A stretch of DNA of 64,000 bases from Platerodrilus igneus (Eukaryota; Arthropoda; Insecta; Coleoptera; Lycidae), in assembly GCA_036346225.1 (NCBI GenBank), contig JARFIW010001366.1:1-64000 (forward strand), read 5' to 3'. Numbering within the stretch: the first letter of the stretch is position 1; each line of letters starts with the position of its first letter. This document shows, in pieces, positions 10,501-20,785 of this stretch. The notes beneath the pieces are model-generated. The model saw only the letters and a list, made by a program, of their open reading frames with translations, ran no database searches and was not told the DNA's origin. Position numbers and translations under genes: made by a program.

Positions 10501-11629
10501 TTATAATATTCTTATGCTGTTTGAGAGTGGATTGTATTTGACTATCTTATCATGAAGTATAAGGCAATGACAAGATGTATTTGGCAAAACACTTCTGCTA
10601 GTTTCAAATTCTAATCTAATATCGACAGTACCAGATTTTAACGCTTCGTTTTCTCTAGAACAATCTATGACTACTAATGGTGCAATACTTCGTAAATCTT
10701 CAGGATTAAAAAGTGGCTCATTTTCTTTTTTGCAGTATGATTGCTGAAACTGGGCATACATCTCATATAACAACGCAGTCTGTTTATTCTCGAAGTTCAA
10801 ATTTAAGTTATCGTACGGGAAAGTTTCTGAATTTAAATAGAGTTTCATATTGGTTAAATAGCAATGATCAAAACGACTGTAGTTGCTCATGTATCTATTT
10901 TTTCGGTTGGTTTGGAAACTAAAAATCACAAATCTTGGTTTTTCTAATTGTGTTGTTGTGTTAATGTTCCATGTATGACGTTGCGTTTCTTGTAGAAGTT
11001 GATATTCAGGCAACTCCCATCCTCCAAACGGAATATGCAAATCCTGATTTTGTGCAACGCATTCTATTAAATTAATTCGTTGAGTATCATCAACGGCTAC
11101 ATGAGGCATTTTCCATAAAACTTTGTTTAAAACAACTTTTATTTCCTCGTCGGGTGTAGGATTAATTATAGCATTAATATTAAAACTAGAACGTAGTAAA
11201 ACTAACTCATGGCGGAGGTTTAAAATAATTTTTTTAAAATTTTCGCATAATCCGAGAATCATTGAAAGGTTTATAGCCATTATATGAAACATGTCCCTTC
11301 ATTATAGACGTTATTCCAGGATTCTGAACACGATCTACAATGACACCACCAATCTCATACCTAATTTTATCAAAAAACAGCAAAACCCCATTATTTACAA
11401 ACTTTGCTGTCTGAGACCGCGTACCATCTGTTTTAATTAATTTGCCTTCTATGTGCAGCATTCTCTTCGATGGTAAGGTGTATACATCTTGTTGTTGTAT
11501 AGGGATTCGAATTTTATCATTATTGTTTAAAGATGTGTTAGCATAAGGTTGATGAGTATGTTTTTCAATATTAACAATTGCATTGTCAAAGTAAACTTTT
11601 TCACGCACGTTCAGTATTTCATTATTCAT
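10501..11629 (-). pseudogene. Major capsid protein (double jelly-roll), P1 copy
   Basis: Polinton major capsid proteins build the icosahedral shell. This reading starts MNNEILNVREKVYFDNA at 11629. It contains the characteristic segment IRYEIGGVIVDRVQNPGITS and ends KYNPLSNSIRIL at 10501. Two frames overlap at 11234-11292. Comparison with P2 shows that about 87 bp present there between VSYN and NLSM are deleted here, which also shifts the frame. The remainder (about 263 codons) is open. It sits first in a four-gene minus-strand block with penton, protease and PLA2-like genes. The family assignment rests on similarity to arthropod Polinton capsid proteins and on gene order. Confidence 0.85.
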
Positions 11630-11779
11630 TCTACTTTTTAATTAAACAAATGCAGTTCTAACGATTGTAGAAACTGCCGGTTTTGTATTGTTAGCGGTCA
11701 TGAAATAATCAATCGAGTGTCGATTGCTTTGAAATTTCCAGCATTTATATCAATTCTTGATATGTTGCGTGCATTATAC

Positions 11780-12520
11780 TTAATACACATGGCTATTGCA
11801 GATTTTTTTTAAATGCAACCTTACAGTTAGCATCTTTCCTCTGAAATTAACTAAATTTCCATCTTGATCTAACACTATAACTATTATTTCATTTATTATA
11901 GATGACCTGATTGGTAGATATACAATCGTAGGTGGGCACTCGATAATTTTAAAACCTGCAGGTACTTGAGGAAAAAATTCATGTATTACATGCTCTGGTT
12001 TACTATTTAAATAGGATCCACTTGCAATATTACAATCGATTAAAACTGCATTCACTTTACAAATGTTGATCGCGTAGTCTGCTTGATGTGTGGAATATGC
12101 TAGCAATTTTCGTGGATTGAAACCAATTAAACCCTTTTTGGTAAAATCCACATTTTGACTACATTTAATACTACATTTAAGTGTATTATTGTCAGCTGTA
12201 ATTTCTATATACACTGATGTTTTTCTAGCGCTTCGTGATTGTTCCATACGACCACACCATCTTTTATCGCCTAAAGCTTTTTGAAGATATTTATTAATTT
12301 CTCTAATCTCATAAGCACCTTCAGGTATCTCTATGAATTCTCCGTTAGATCCATATTAAAATTTATTATTTATTCCTTTTTCAATGTTTGGAAATGTGTT
12401 ATAAGACTCAAAATTTGTTAATCCTAATACGTACTCCGAATCATTAACCAAGTTTTTAAGTGGATTAAAATTGCTTGTTAAAACTGAAGTGTTTCCCGTT
12501 AGAGTAAAAGTGTACGACAT
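11780..12520 (-). pseudogene. Penton-like minor capsid protein, P1 copy
   Basis: This is the predicted single jelly-roll vertex protein of the Polinton virion. The start is the ATG at 12520 (MSYTFTLTGNTSVL), chosen because P2 begins identically at 51155. Conserved segments include YLNSKPEHVIHEFFPQVPAG, PPTIVYLPI and DQDGNLVNFRGKMLTVRLHL near the C-terminus. An in-frame stop lies at about 12358, just before the YGSNGEF segment, after which the frame stays open for about 190 codons. P1 keeps the C-terminal RLHL tail that P2 loses by frameshift. The penton assignment is from position next to the capsid gene and family resemblance. Confidence 0.75.
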
Positions 12521-12539
12521 GACAACTTCATACGCAGTT

Positions 12540-12905
12540 CTATGTACTACTTAGAAATTGTAAGCATAAATAGCCGTAAAACACACTACCATACGATTGT
12601 TCTTGGTTAATGTTATAAAGAATTTTACATTTACCCCCGCTATTCAAATAACTTATCAATTCTGTTGGCGGTCGCAGGTTTCCGTAGCTGTCATAGTAAA
12701 TAGCGCTTCTACCGTACTTTTTATAAGAGGTCCAATGCGTACCTAAACCTTCTATTCCATCTAAATTAAATAAACCACATTATTTTAAATTAACTTTCTT
12801 GGGGAGATTGTTTCTCATAAACACTCCACGGAAGTATGGTACTTCTAATTGTTTAACAAACTTTATTAATTCTACATTGCTTAGTGCTCGATTAGGTAAA
12901 ATCAA
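12540..12905 (-). pseudogene. Adenain-like cysteine protease, P1 copy, catalytic Cys lost
   Basis: This is the Polinton maturation protease of the adenovirus-protease family. The histidine motif GTHWTSYKKYG and the acidic motif YYDSYG are present. The segment that reads VFCGHLCLQFL in P2 reads VFYGYLCLQFL here, so the nucleophile cysteine is tyrosine and the neighbouring His is also tyrosine. The start codon is TTG instead of ATG, and a stop interrupts the gene after VNLK near 12780. At about 121 codons it is also shorter than typical adenains. It is dead by several independent changes. Confidence 0.8.
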
Positions 12906-12933
12906 GTTGCGTTCCTTTGAGGTTTTGCAAGGG

Positions 12934-13702
12934 CTAAAAATGACCAAAATCTTTTTTATAAGGTTTGATGTACATGCTGTTTCCGACTGCAATGTACTCT
13001 ATTGTCTTGTTATGACTTTGTTTTTCCGCTAGTTGTTCCTTAGCTATTTTAGTATCTGAAACTGCTTTTGCAACAGCAGCTGCACCTCCAGTAAGAGTAC
13101 CAAGGGCGCTTAGGCCTGCGAAAATTGGTATTAGTAGTAGAAAACCCCATATTTTAGGAATTGATATAATTGGCGGCCTTAATTGCTATGTTGATTGCAT
13201 CCATAATATTACATCTTTTAGTCCTTTTTAAAGCTGTACGTGCTTGTTTGATAATACTTTTAATACCTAGCCTACTTCTTATTTTACGTTTCTTTATCAG
13301 TTTTCTTATTTTACTGATATTTTTTTTTGTTTTCAGTGATGCGCAGACACTCATACCAAGTTTTACTTTAGCTTTCATTGCAGTAGCTACTCCAAATGCT
13401 GCTGCTTTTTCACTTAAAGACGAATCACCAGAATTTAGTCTTTCTGTAGCTAACTGAGCTAACTTCGAATCTGCTTGATGGCGTTTAGATAGATCCTTTT
13501 CTTTGGAGTATGCAATATTGTGCTCCTTACAAGCTTTGTCTAACTTGTTTATTTCCTTGTCTCACCGAGCTAACCGTTTGATTAGTTTTGTACACGGACC
13601 GCAAAATTTGTAACCCGGAATATGCGCTTCAAATGGTAAATTGTTAATTACAGTATTTAACAGTCCGTTCCCAGTAGTTTTAGAGTTATTATAGGTAATC
13701 AT
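12934..13702 (-). pseudogene. PLA2-like domain protein with hydrophobic C-terminal segment, P1 copy
   Basis: Polintons and adintoviruses often carry a phospholipase A2-like domain resembling that of parvovirus capsids, thought to act on membranes during entry. From the ATG at 13702, the N-terminus has the calcium-loop-like KFCGPCTKL and the active-site-like CKEHNIAYSK (HD replaced by HN). A stop interrupts it near 13562. Downstream are a lysine/arginine-rich stretch (about 13154-13378) and a glycine/alanine-rich hydrophobic segment (about 13050-13150) best seen in the copy at 38296-39087. The reading ends at 12934. It is broken by stops and frameshifts, and the Asp to Asn change alone would impair catalysis. 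Confidence 0.7.
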
Positions 13703-13827
13703 TAGCGGACAACTGTCCTCTCAAACTGTGCAGTAAATAAATTATTATGAATTAATGATTCTTTATATACTCGCCGATTTTTATATATAATTCCACTTCT
13801 TTACAATCGAACTTAGTACTGGCAAAC
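13703..13827. promoter_or_regulatory. Divergent promoter between PLA2-like gene and ATPase
   Basis: A 125-bp spacer separates two start codons on opposite strands. It holds CTTTATATACTCGCCG, which on the minus strand is a TATATAAAG box about 60 bp upstream of the PLA2-like ATG. The same box recurs at about 38225 and 49867. TATATATA also lies on the ATPase side. Promoter function is inferred from position and conservation. Confidence 0.5.
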
Positions 13828-14511
13828 ATGCGTTTTGTAAAACAATCAACATTTTTAACCATAAACAATAATGTTATTGACGTGCAATCCTTAGCAAAAA
13901 AACATAGCGTTCTTCAGCCTTCATCTATTCGATGTTTAGTTAGTGGTTTAACAAATTGCGGTAAAACCAACGTTATGATTGGGTTGATAGAACATCCTAA
14001 TGGTTTAAAGTTTGAAAACGCAATTGTTAATTCTAAATCACTTTATCAACCAAAGTATCAATACCTTGAAAGTCTACTGTGACCAATAAAAGAGATCAAA
14101 TATTATACATTTTCCAGTTCTGATAATATTATATCACCATCTGATGCTCGAAATAATTCTATATCTGTTTTTGATGATGTAGCTTGCGAAAAACAAGGTA
14201 TAATTAGGGAATACTTTAGTATGGGGCGCCATAAACAAGTAGACAGTTTTTACCTTTGTCAAAGTTATACTCGTATACCTAAGCACTTACTACGTGATAA
14301 TGCTAATCTTTTAGTCTTATTTAAACAAGATGAGATAAACTTGAAACACTTATATTACGATCACATCAATACTGACGTGAAGTGTAATAAATTTCGTGAA
14401 ATATCTGGTACTTGTTAGAAATACAAATACGGTTTCTTAGTTGTAGACAATAATAGTGACCTAGGTCAAGGAAGATACTGAATAGGTTTTGACCACTTCA
14501 TACTTATTTAA
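13828..14511 (+). pseudogene. Genome-packaging ATPase (FtsK/HerA type), P1 copy
   Basis: This ATPase would pump Polinton DNA into capsids. From the ATG at 13828 the P-loop SGLTNCGKTNVMIG lies at about residue 49. The Walker B-like stretch VFDDVACEKQ is near 14168, and the SMGRHKQVDSFYLCQSYTRI block near 14218. The C-terminus is GFDHFILI before TAA at 14511. The frame breaks after LESLL near 14082, with TAG at 14416 and TGA near 14478. The length of about 228 codons matches other Polinton ATPases. The genes downstream (DUF8207, 116-aa protein, integrase) follow on the same strand. Confidence 0.85.
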
Positions 14512-14579
14512 ACCTTGAGATAGACGCAAGTATCGTTAGTATCCAAGAATATTTTTTATTATAATAAACTTTTTACGCT

Positions 14580-15462
14580 GTGAACTGGGAGGCGATAAAA
14601 CTTAAAAGAATTTTAATTAAGAAAAGAAACATTGTAAAAAGCAAACTACGCCAGTTAAAGGATAGTGAAGTCGTCCAAGCGGAATTAATCTTACCCATAA
14701 TATCGCGATTAGAAACTATTGCTAATAAACTGGAAGGAGAAAGTGTGGTAAAGGAAGAAAGATTTAAAGAAGAAGAACTGCCTCATAGCAGTGTAAAAAG
14801 AATTAAACCTAAATTGCTAAAAAGGAACATTGACTATATTGATTCGCCGGTTATTGCTCAGCATATACCGAATATAAATGATGCCATAGATGAAGATGAT
14901 GATAATGATGATGATAATGAATACAAAGCAGAAGTTAATCGAAATGCTCAACAACAACCCTGATTCAAATGGTCTTATGATAGGCAATTCGAATATCGTG
15001 TTGGATGATGAAAATGTTCTAATAAATGATTTGAAATATAAAGGTACTCCTGGATTATACGAACTACTGTTTAAAAAATACCCTGTCGGTTACAGACCGC
15101 AAGATCTAAAGTCACACCTTGATATTGTGAAAAGAACAAATGCTAATAGATGATATTATTCTGAAACAGAACAAATTCAGGGTAATAATTCATTTAAATA
15201 CAAAAATATAATATCTACACTGAACATACTTCCCCAAACACCTCGTAGATCTAGAACATTACCCTATAAAAAGCGTCTTGGAGACGGTATGACAATGGAA
15301 GTATCAAATAACGCCATAGATTATTTATATTGGAATGATCCCAATGAACCTCTTAATAGATTACGGCTTTTAGTTTCATCTCAGACTGCTGGACACACAG
15401 GTCACGGCAACGAAATAAATTCGATCATTGAAGAATTGCGCGAGGCTAAAGTGATTAGATAA
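14580..15462 (+). pseudogene. DUF8207-type protein, P1 copy
   Basis: Function is unknown. The family is common in insect Polinton-like elements. The start codon is GTG (14580) where the other copies have ATG. The N-terminal half is a charged, probably coiled-coil segment (KLKRILIKKRNIVK) followed by an acidic run of Asp/Asn/Glu near 14890. The C-terminal part has SNGLMIGNSNIVLDDENVL, KYKGTPGLYELLFKKYPVGY and, near the end, NDPNEPLNRLRLLVSSQTAG. About 60 residues present in the P2 copies (the EYIQSFANSPG to KYGTRF region) are missing here, and the frame shifts at that deletion. A later TGA lies near 15151. It is not functional as read. Confidence 0.72.
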
Positions 15463-15580
15463 TATGACAATTGACAAATTTGAAAGGCACCTACATAACC
15501 ATATACTAGATCTAAGTGAACAGAAATATGAAAACAAAAAAAATTAAGGTTTTAAAACCTTAATTGAGTACAAGTTACAT

Positions 15581-15906
15581 ATGCTACATTACACGATAGT
15601 AGCAACGTTTTACTCTAGTACATTCCTCGATGGTTGCAAGACATTCCTTATTTTCAACATTAAACATAATTATGAATTTTTTTATGAGGAAGCAGTCATT
15701 GAGAATATTAAAGGATACCCGCAAGACATTGAAATTCCTATAAACGAAATTATGTAATTGCACAATTACAAGGTTTTTTGCTTAAACGTATGGATGTAAT
15801 CAGCTTTCGTGACAGCGGTGCTAGCATAAACAATACCACACTGTTTCTTGATTTTATATTAAAAGTTCCTTTCAAAGCAAATGGAGCCCTCGACATCCAA
15901 ACGTAG
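15581..15906 (+). pseudogene. Unknown 109-116-aa Polinton protein, P1 copy
   Basis: I recognise no family. The ATG at 15581 gives MLHYT; conserved pieces are FYSSTFLDG, NIKHNYEFF and IENIKGYPQDIEI. In P2 the gene is open, but here a small deletion near 15745 shifts the frame before LKRMDVISFRDSGA, and the end is DIQT at 15906. It always sits between DUF8207 and integrase on the same strand. Confidence 0.65.
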
Positions 15907-15945
15907 AAGTATTTATTAATTGTATTTAATAATTTAAAAAGTATT

Positions 15946-16876
15946 ATGATAGTTGCTCCACCAAAAGTGAAAAAGGATATAGTAAATGAAGTTACTAAAC
16001 CAGCAAGATAAAATTTAGAGAGACGCAAAGTGATAGTAAAAGTTTTAAATGACCTTCTTCAGACCGATTTGATAGAAATGTTACCATATTCGCAAACAAA
16101 CAAAGGATTTAAATACATTTTAGTAGTTATTGATTGTTTCTCCAAATACGTATGGGCTGAACCACTTAAAAGTAAAACGGGTATTGATGTTACTGCCGCA
16201 GTAAAAACAATTTTAAATAAATTTAAAAAAATCCACCAAGGAATTTGCAGTCTGATTTTGATAAAGAATATTATAACAAACACTTTCAATCCTTAATGCA
16301 GATATATGGCATAAACCATTATAGTGTTTTTTCTACAAAGAAAGCACGCATTGTGGAACGTGTAATTAGAACTTTAAAGGGAAAAATGTGGCACTTGTTT
16401 AACCTGAACGGTTCTTACAATTGGATAAAAAATTTAAGCGATATTGTGAAACTATACAAATACAGTTCACAGTACTATCGGAGTCAAACCTGTAAAAGTT
16501 GATAAATCCAATAAAAAACTATTTTTAAATCATCATTTACCCCCATCAAACTTGCAACCAAAATACCAAAATATTCAATTAAAGACAGTGTGAGGATTAG
16601 TAAACACAGGGAAGCATTTACAAAAGGTTACGCACCAAACTGGTAAAATAAAACTTTAAGATTAAAAAGTTAAACGTAACCAATCCGACAACATATATAT
16701 TAGAAAATCAAGACAAGAAGGAAGCATTTTATGAAATGGAGTTGCAAAAGGTTATACATCCAGGAATTTACCTGGTAGAAAAAGTCCTAAAAAAGAGTGG
16801 AAATAAAGTCTTTATACAATGGTTAGGCTTCTCTAACGTACACAATAGCTGCATCAATAAAGATAATGTATGCTAG
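15946..16876 (+). pseudogene. int: Retroviral-type integrase with chromodomain, P1 copy
   Basis: The integrase inserts the Polinton and makes the 6-bp target duplication. The catalytic residues are visible: first Asp in QTDLIEM (about 16060), second Asp in QSDFDKEYYN (about 16248) and Glu in IVERVIRTLKG (about 16350). The C-terminal chromodomain has VEKVLKKSGNKVFIQWLGF and ends NKDNVC before TAG at 16876. P1 preserves this chromodomain better than P2. Disruptions include TAA near 16010, a frameshift near 16228 and several beyond 16440. The zinc-binding N-terminal domain is not evident. Confidence 0.88.
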
Positions 16877-16949
16877 TTGTTCTAATAATAGTTTATAAGG
16901 CTAACATTGTAAAAATTAAATTGAAATAAATAATACAGATACAACCTTT

Positions 16950-17398
16950 CTATTGTTTTTTATTATTATTAAACCATTCTTTTAATAACAAAGTATTTTG
17001 TTTTGCACATTGTAGATTGTTATTGCTGTGGCTATAACAATGGATGTTACATAGTAAACGATTGTTGATTTATAAGTCCGATAGCTTAGAACAACCTAGT
17101 GCAAACATATCAGTTACAACGTTTTGCATTAGATAGGTTTCCATCCATTTCTCTTTTCTAGACCCTTCACACATACTTCTTCACCAGCTGTTGAAGATTT
17201 ATCCCAACAATTACCATGAATATTCCTTGTCACCAAGTTGTTATGTATTATATGATCTTGCGTCAAACAACTAGACTGCCTTAGCAATTTAAAATTTTGA
17301 TGCCAAACAACACCTTCCAACAAGTCCAAAACCGCAATTTGTTTGCATAAGAACTCGTTTTTCTTGTATTTATATCCCTGAATATGAATTATATACAT
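16950..17398 (-). pseudogene. IDIQGF-motif Polinton protein, P1 copy
   Basis: This is a conserved gene of insect Polinton-like elements with no assigned role that I know. It begins MYIIHIQGYKYKKNEF at 17398, then VWHQNF, SCLTQDHI and NCWDKSSTAGEE. The frame then shifts, and a final region has paired Cys/His residues (NIHCYSHSNN) and LLLKEWF. The MYxIxIQGF start could be the first acidic strand of an RNase H-like fold; that is speculation. Here the first Asp of IDIQGF is His. About 45 codons seen in P2 between GLSWDESSTAG and GEEY are shortened. The gene abuts the right TIR. Confidence 0.65.
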
Positions 17399-17435
17399 GT
17401 TTGTATATGTAGGTATGTAAATATGCAGTAAACTT

Positions 17436-18249
17436 CGACTAATTAAATTATTATTAGGAACAATATCTTTATATAGCAGATTACCACCATCTGCGTACTT
17501 TGCTAACCTACCTTCAACCTATCACAAGGTTGAACACATTTTGAATTGAAACCGGTCCATGTGTATTTGCAGAGTGGTCGCACTTTGAATTTAAATCGGC
17601 CTTAGCATATTTTGAATCTGACCTACTTTATAACTTTTCACTAGAGAACATCTAATACGAATTTAAAACAGCTCTACATTTTTTCTGTTCGCACTTACAC
17701 TTTTCAACGTAGCATACGTGTGGACACGTTTTGAAGTCAGACCGGCCTATGTGTATTTGCAGAGTGACCCATCTGACCTATTTTATAACTTCTTGCTAGA
17801 ATTCAAACAGAATTCAACGTAGCTTGCGCGTGGACACGTTCTGAAGTCAAACCGGCCTATGTGTATTTGCCGATTCAAAACAGAAGTAAAAACATAAATC
17901 GGAATCCATTTTAATTAAATACAGCATTCTTTATACAATTGACTTAGATATGATATTTTGCATCTGACCTACTTTAAAACTTCTCGTTAGAGAACCGAAT
18001 TCAAAACAGCTCCACATTTTCTCTGCACGCACTTACATTCTTCAACGTAGCATACGTGTGTTTTAAAGTCACACACGTATGTTCCATTGAAAGTAATATA
18101 AGGCCGGTCTGACTTCAAAACGTGTACACACGTATGTTACATTGAAAGTAATATAAGACCGGTCTGGCTTCAAAACGGTGCACGCGTATGTTACATTGAA
18201 AACATACACGTGCACCGATTTGAAGTCAGACCGGCCTTACTTACCTATT
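17436..18249 (-). repeat. Polinton P1 right TIR, made of iterated units
   Basis: It corresponds to the TIRs of P2 (59650-60142 and 45143-45898). It contains repeated units with GTCAGACCGGCCTATGTG, CATACGTGTG and AGTAATATAAGGCCGGTCTGA in both orientations, so that the arm is a chain of short palindromic modules. The last 86 bp (18153-18238) form the terminal hairpin. Confidence 0.85.
18153..18238. repeat. Polinton P1 right terminal hairpin
   Basis: AGACCGGTCTGGCTTCAAAA and CGGTGCACGCGTATG are followed after a short loop by CATACACGTGCACCG and GAAGTCAGACCGGCCTT. The stem is about 35 bp with few mismatches. It is the counterpart of the left hairpin at 3893-3981. Confidence 0.85.
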
Positions 18250-18499
18250 TATGTAGTTGACGGTGAGCAACGGAGTTATTCGGTTATCCGGCAGAAACGC
18301 TGGATAACAGTGTTCATGCCGTCATGACAAACACATGAAAGAAGTTTACTATGCACGGAGTCAGATACCCAGTGTTGGCGATTAGTCCGACATTGTCATT
18401 ATGTGAACGCAACTCTGTAGAGGTGGGTATCCTGGTCTTCACAGAGTTTACAGCTTCAAAACGTAACACATACAAATAAACCCATATACTACATGAACA

Positions 18500-20170
18500 T
18501 TACGATCAAAACAAACAGGGGCAATTCCGTTATGTTTGTGGTATGTATGCACCACCAAACAATTCGGAAAAACATCACTGATCTTGCATGTACTGCATAT
18601 AGGTACTGTTTTGCAAATGACGTATCGAGTTAGGATAAAAACGGGGTGGCATATCATGTGTGCTAGCTGCTACAATATGATAACTTTATGTCATAAAACA
18701 AAGGACTTGTATGATTTGAAATACTCCTCACCTGTCACATGCCACACGCCGCACTCAAAAGATAATTGTTTTCTTTACTTGATCATTACGCGTGAATTTA
18801 ATATAAAAAGTAAATCCAAAATCAAATATATGTTTCCACCTTCAATGATTCCAGCGGTTTTGATTCGTGCAGCAGGTAAATCAGATGCACCTATGGAGGT
18901 TGCTGCAGAAGAAGAAGAAGTACGAGTGGAGTAAGTGAATAGTGAGATGGAATGGGAAAAATCAAGTACAAGCAACGAGGAGCAGTAGCAGGAGCAGGAG
19001 AAGGGAAATGAAATGTTTCAAAAATATTCACAAGCTGAACTGGGTGATTCAGAAAGAGAGTTAGGGTTATTGAACAAAGCTCATGAACTTCTTAACTTCA
19101 AGGTTAAAAGAGAAGAACCTCTTTGAAAAAGGAACAAGAATTTCAATGTATAGAAATAGCAAGAGTTCCGACCATTTTTCACGCATGATATATCGCTGAA
19201 ATTTGTATACTGCTATAAACATGAAGAATGGCGACTTTTTATGGACTCTTCTATGCGTGGTGATATTGCGCCATAATATAATTGCACTGATTCCCGTACC
19301 AATGGTTTATTCCACATTTTTCAAAAACTCTTACGATAACATTAAAACCGTTACTGAAAAAATAAAATATTCAGAGCATCAATGGAAGATCTGCGGCAAT
19401 CTCAAAATCATTGAGAGCAGAGCGGAAACATTAAACACCTTTGTTAGCTGTGCTTTTTGGACAGTGAAGATTGATAAAATCGTTATAAAAAGAAAGAATG
19501 GACCCTACGAAAGTCGTTACCGCCCGGATCGGCAAACGATATAAAACAACCACTTGTAGAAGAAAGAAAAATTTTACTCTCTCCATTACATGTCAAACTT
19601 AAGTTAATAAAACAATACGTGGGAGTTATGAATAAAGGAGAAGATTGTTTTCAGTATATTACGAAGAAATGCCTAAAATGAGTGATTCGCAGTTGAAAGC
19701 TGGTACATTCGGTGGTTCGCAGATTCGGATGTCATTTAATCATGAGAATTTTATTGCACATATGATGGATGATGACAAAACTGCATAGCTAGTTTCCGCA
19801 AGGTCTGTCAAAACTTCCTGGGGAACAAAAAGTCAGGATTATGAAAAATTGGCGAGTGGCAAGATTTCAGATTTTAGGTTGTAATATGAGCTTTAAGTTA
19901 CATTTTTTAGACTCACATCTTAATTTTTTTCCAGACAATCTCGGTGATTTTAGTTAAGAGCAAGGAGAGAGAAGTCTTCAAGATATGAAGAGAAGCGATA
20001 CCAAGGGTTATGGGGTGTATGATGGCAGACTTACTGATTGAGTCTGAAGCGGGAAGTAAATACCGACAGGGCGAATCGTAAGCGGCGTTCAATTCGAAGA
20101 TCATTTGAAGAAAAACAAATGCGTTATTATAAACGATCAGGAATCGATGGATATAAATTAATGTTGCTTC
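18500..20170 (+). pseudogene. Element D gene: conserved 'HFLxSHLxFFPxNLG' family, decayed
   Basis: I recognise the family from memory as a large, widespread, uncharacterised protein family of arthropods and other invertebrates. Matching landmarks in order are: KDNCFLYLI and SKIKYMFPPSM (about 18760-18850); a stretch reading EEWRLFMDSS (about 19223-19250); HQWKICGNLKIIE (about 19380-19420); LHVKLKLIKQYVG (about 19590); FKLHFLDSHLNFFPDNLGDF (about 19890-19950); and EQGERSLQDMK (about 19960). Acidic residues in DSS, in the CGDLK-like block (here CGNLK) and in the ERxxQD block could be a DDE triad of an RNase H-like transposase. That is inference. Numerous stops and frameshifts disrupt it. Its place between inverted repeats suggests it was the element's own transposase. 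Confidence 0.6.
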
Positions 20171-20359
20171 TATTTTAATTCTTATTTTTTATTCACTTAA
20201 TCTGCTTTTGTTATTCGTGAGATGTGAGAGGACCTCATGCAAATAAAGCCCCCCGTAACGTGAGAGGCACGAGGACCTTACGTAAATAGAGCACCCCAAA
20301 GGAAACAGAAGCTTGCCAAGTTCACGTCTTGATTCCTGGGTTCGCCAGAATGTAGGTTT

Positions 20360-20785
20360 TGTGGTAAAAATACATAGACCTTAGGTGGCCACACGACTAT
20401 TTGATTATTTAATTATGGGGTTTTAAGATTACGTGGTTGTGGGGTTAAAAGTAACAGCTTTTTCAAACATAATGATTTTCACTACTTGAATGCGCATAAG
20501 CCTCTTTTCCAATGGGTAATGGAGTTTTAGGATTTAGAGTTATAAGGTTTAGGGTCATGCGGTTTTAAGATCATGGGGTTGTGTGGTTGATGGGATATAC
20601 GTTTATGAGATTTTATTTGGGTTTTACTGAATTTTATACCTTTTAGTCTATTTTTGAACTTAGGAAAAAATCTGACGTGATGGGGTTATTTGGACTCCAT
20701 ATTCGGTTTCAGCATGCTCGATTACACAAGTACGGTGAATCAAGTCCCGGCAAGCAAACTTTCGATTTTTTTTGTAAAGCTGTGC
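20360..20785 (-). repeat. Element D right TIR
   Basis: Reverse complement of about 3374-3815, with GGGGTTTTAAGAT, TGGGGTTGTG and TCTGACGTGATGGGGTTATT as landmarks. The outer end is near AAGCTGT at about 20780. Confidence 0.75.

Larger units (their letters stand above)
3885..18249 (+). mobile_element. Polinton P1 (Maverick/adintovirus-like), 14.4 kb, decayed
   Basis: The termini read AGTAGGTAGGTAAGGCC on the left and, inverted, AATAGGTAAGTAAGGCC on the right. The AGT start is typical of Polintons. The hexamers outside are CACGTA and TATGTA, a plausible 6-bp target duplication that has decayed at two positions. Inside are, in order, a 98-aa gene fragment, a three-exon gene (-), PolB (+), major capsid (-), penton (-), protease (-), PLA2-like (-), ATPase (+), DUF8207 (+), a 116-aa gene (+), integrase (+) and an IDIQGF gene (-). 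The left TIR is cut to about 115 bp, while the right one is about 810 bp. Every large gene carries disruptions. Confidence 0.93.
3374..20785. mobile_element. Element D: DNA element interrupted by Polinton P1
   Basis: The left flank of Polinton P1 (about 3374-3815) and a segment beyond its right side (about 20360-20785) are inverted copies of each other. Shared blocks include the inverse of CCAAATAACCCCATCACGTCAGA and many CCCCATA-type repeats. With P1 (3885-18249) removed, the element is about 3 kb and contains one decayed gene (18.5-20.2 kb). The outer ends read roughly ACAGCT on both sides, and I could not identify a target-site duplication. It behaves like a TIR DNA transposon, but the superfamily is unassigned. 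Confidence 0.65.

Noticed and set aside
3885..18249. Reading P1 as a free virus or recent viral integration
   Set aside because: Its ends, gene order and integrase match Polintons resident in genomes. The multiple inactivating changes and decayed target duplication show an old insertion.
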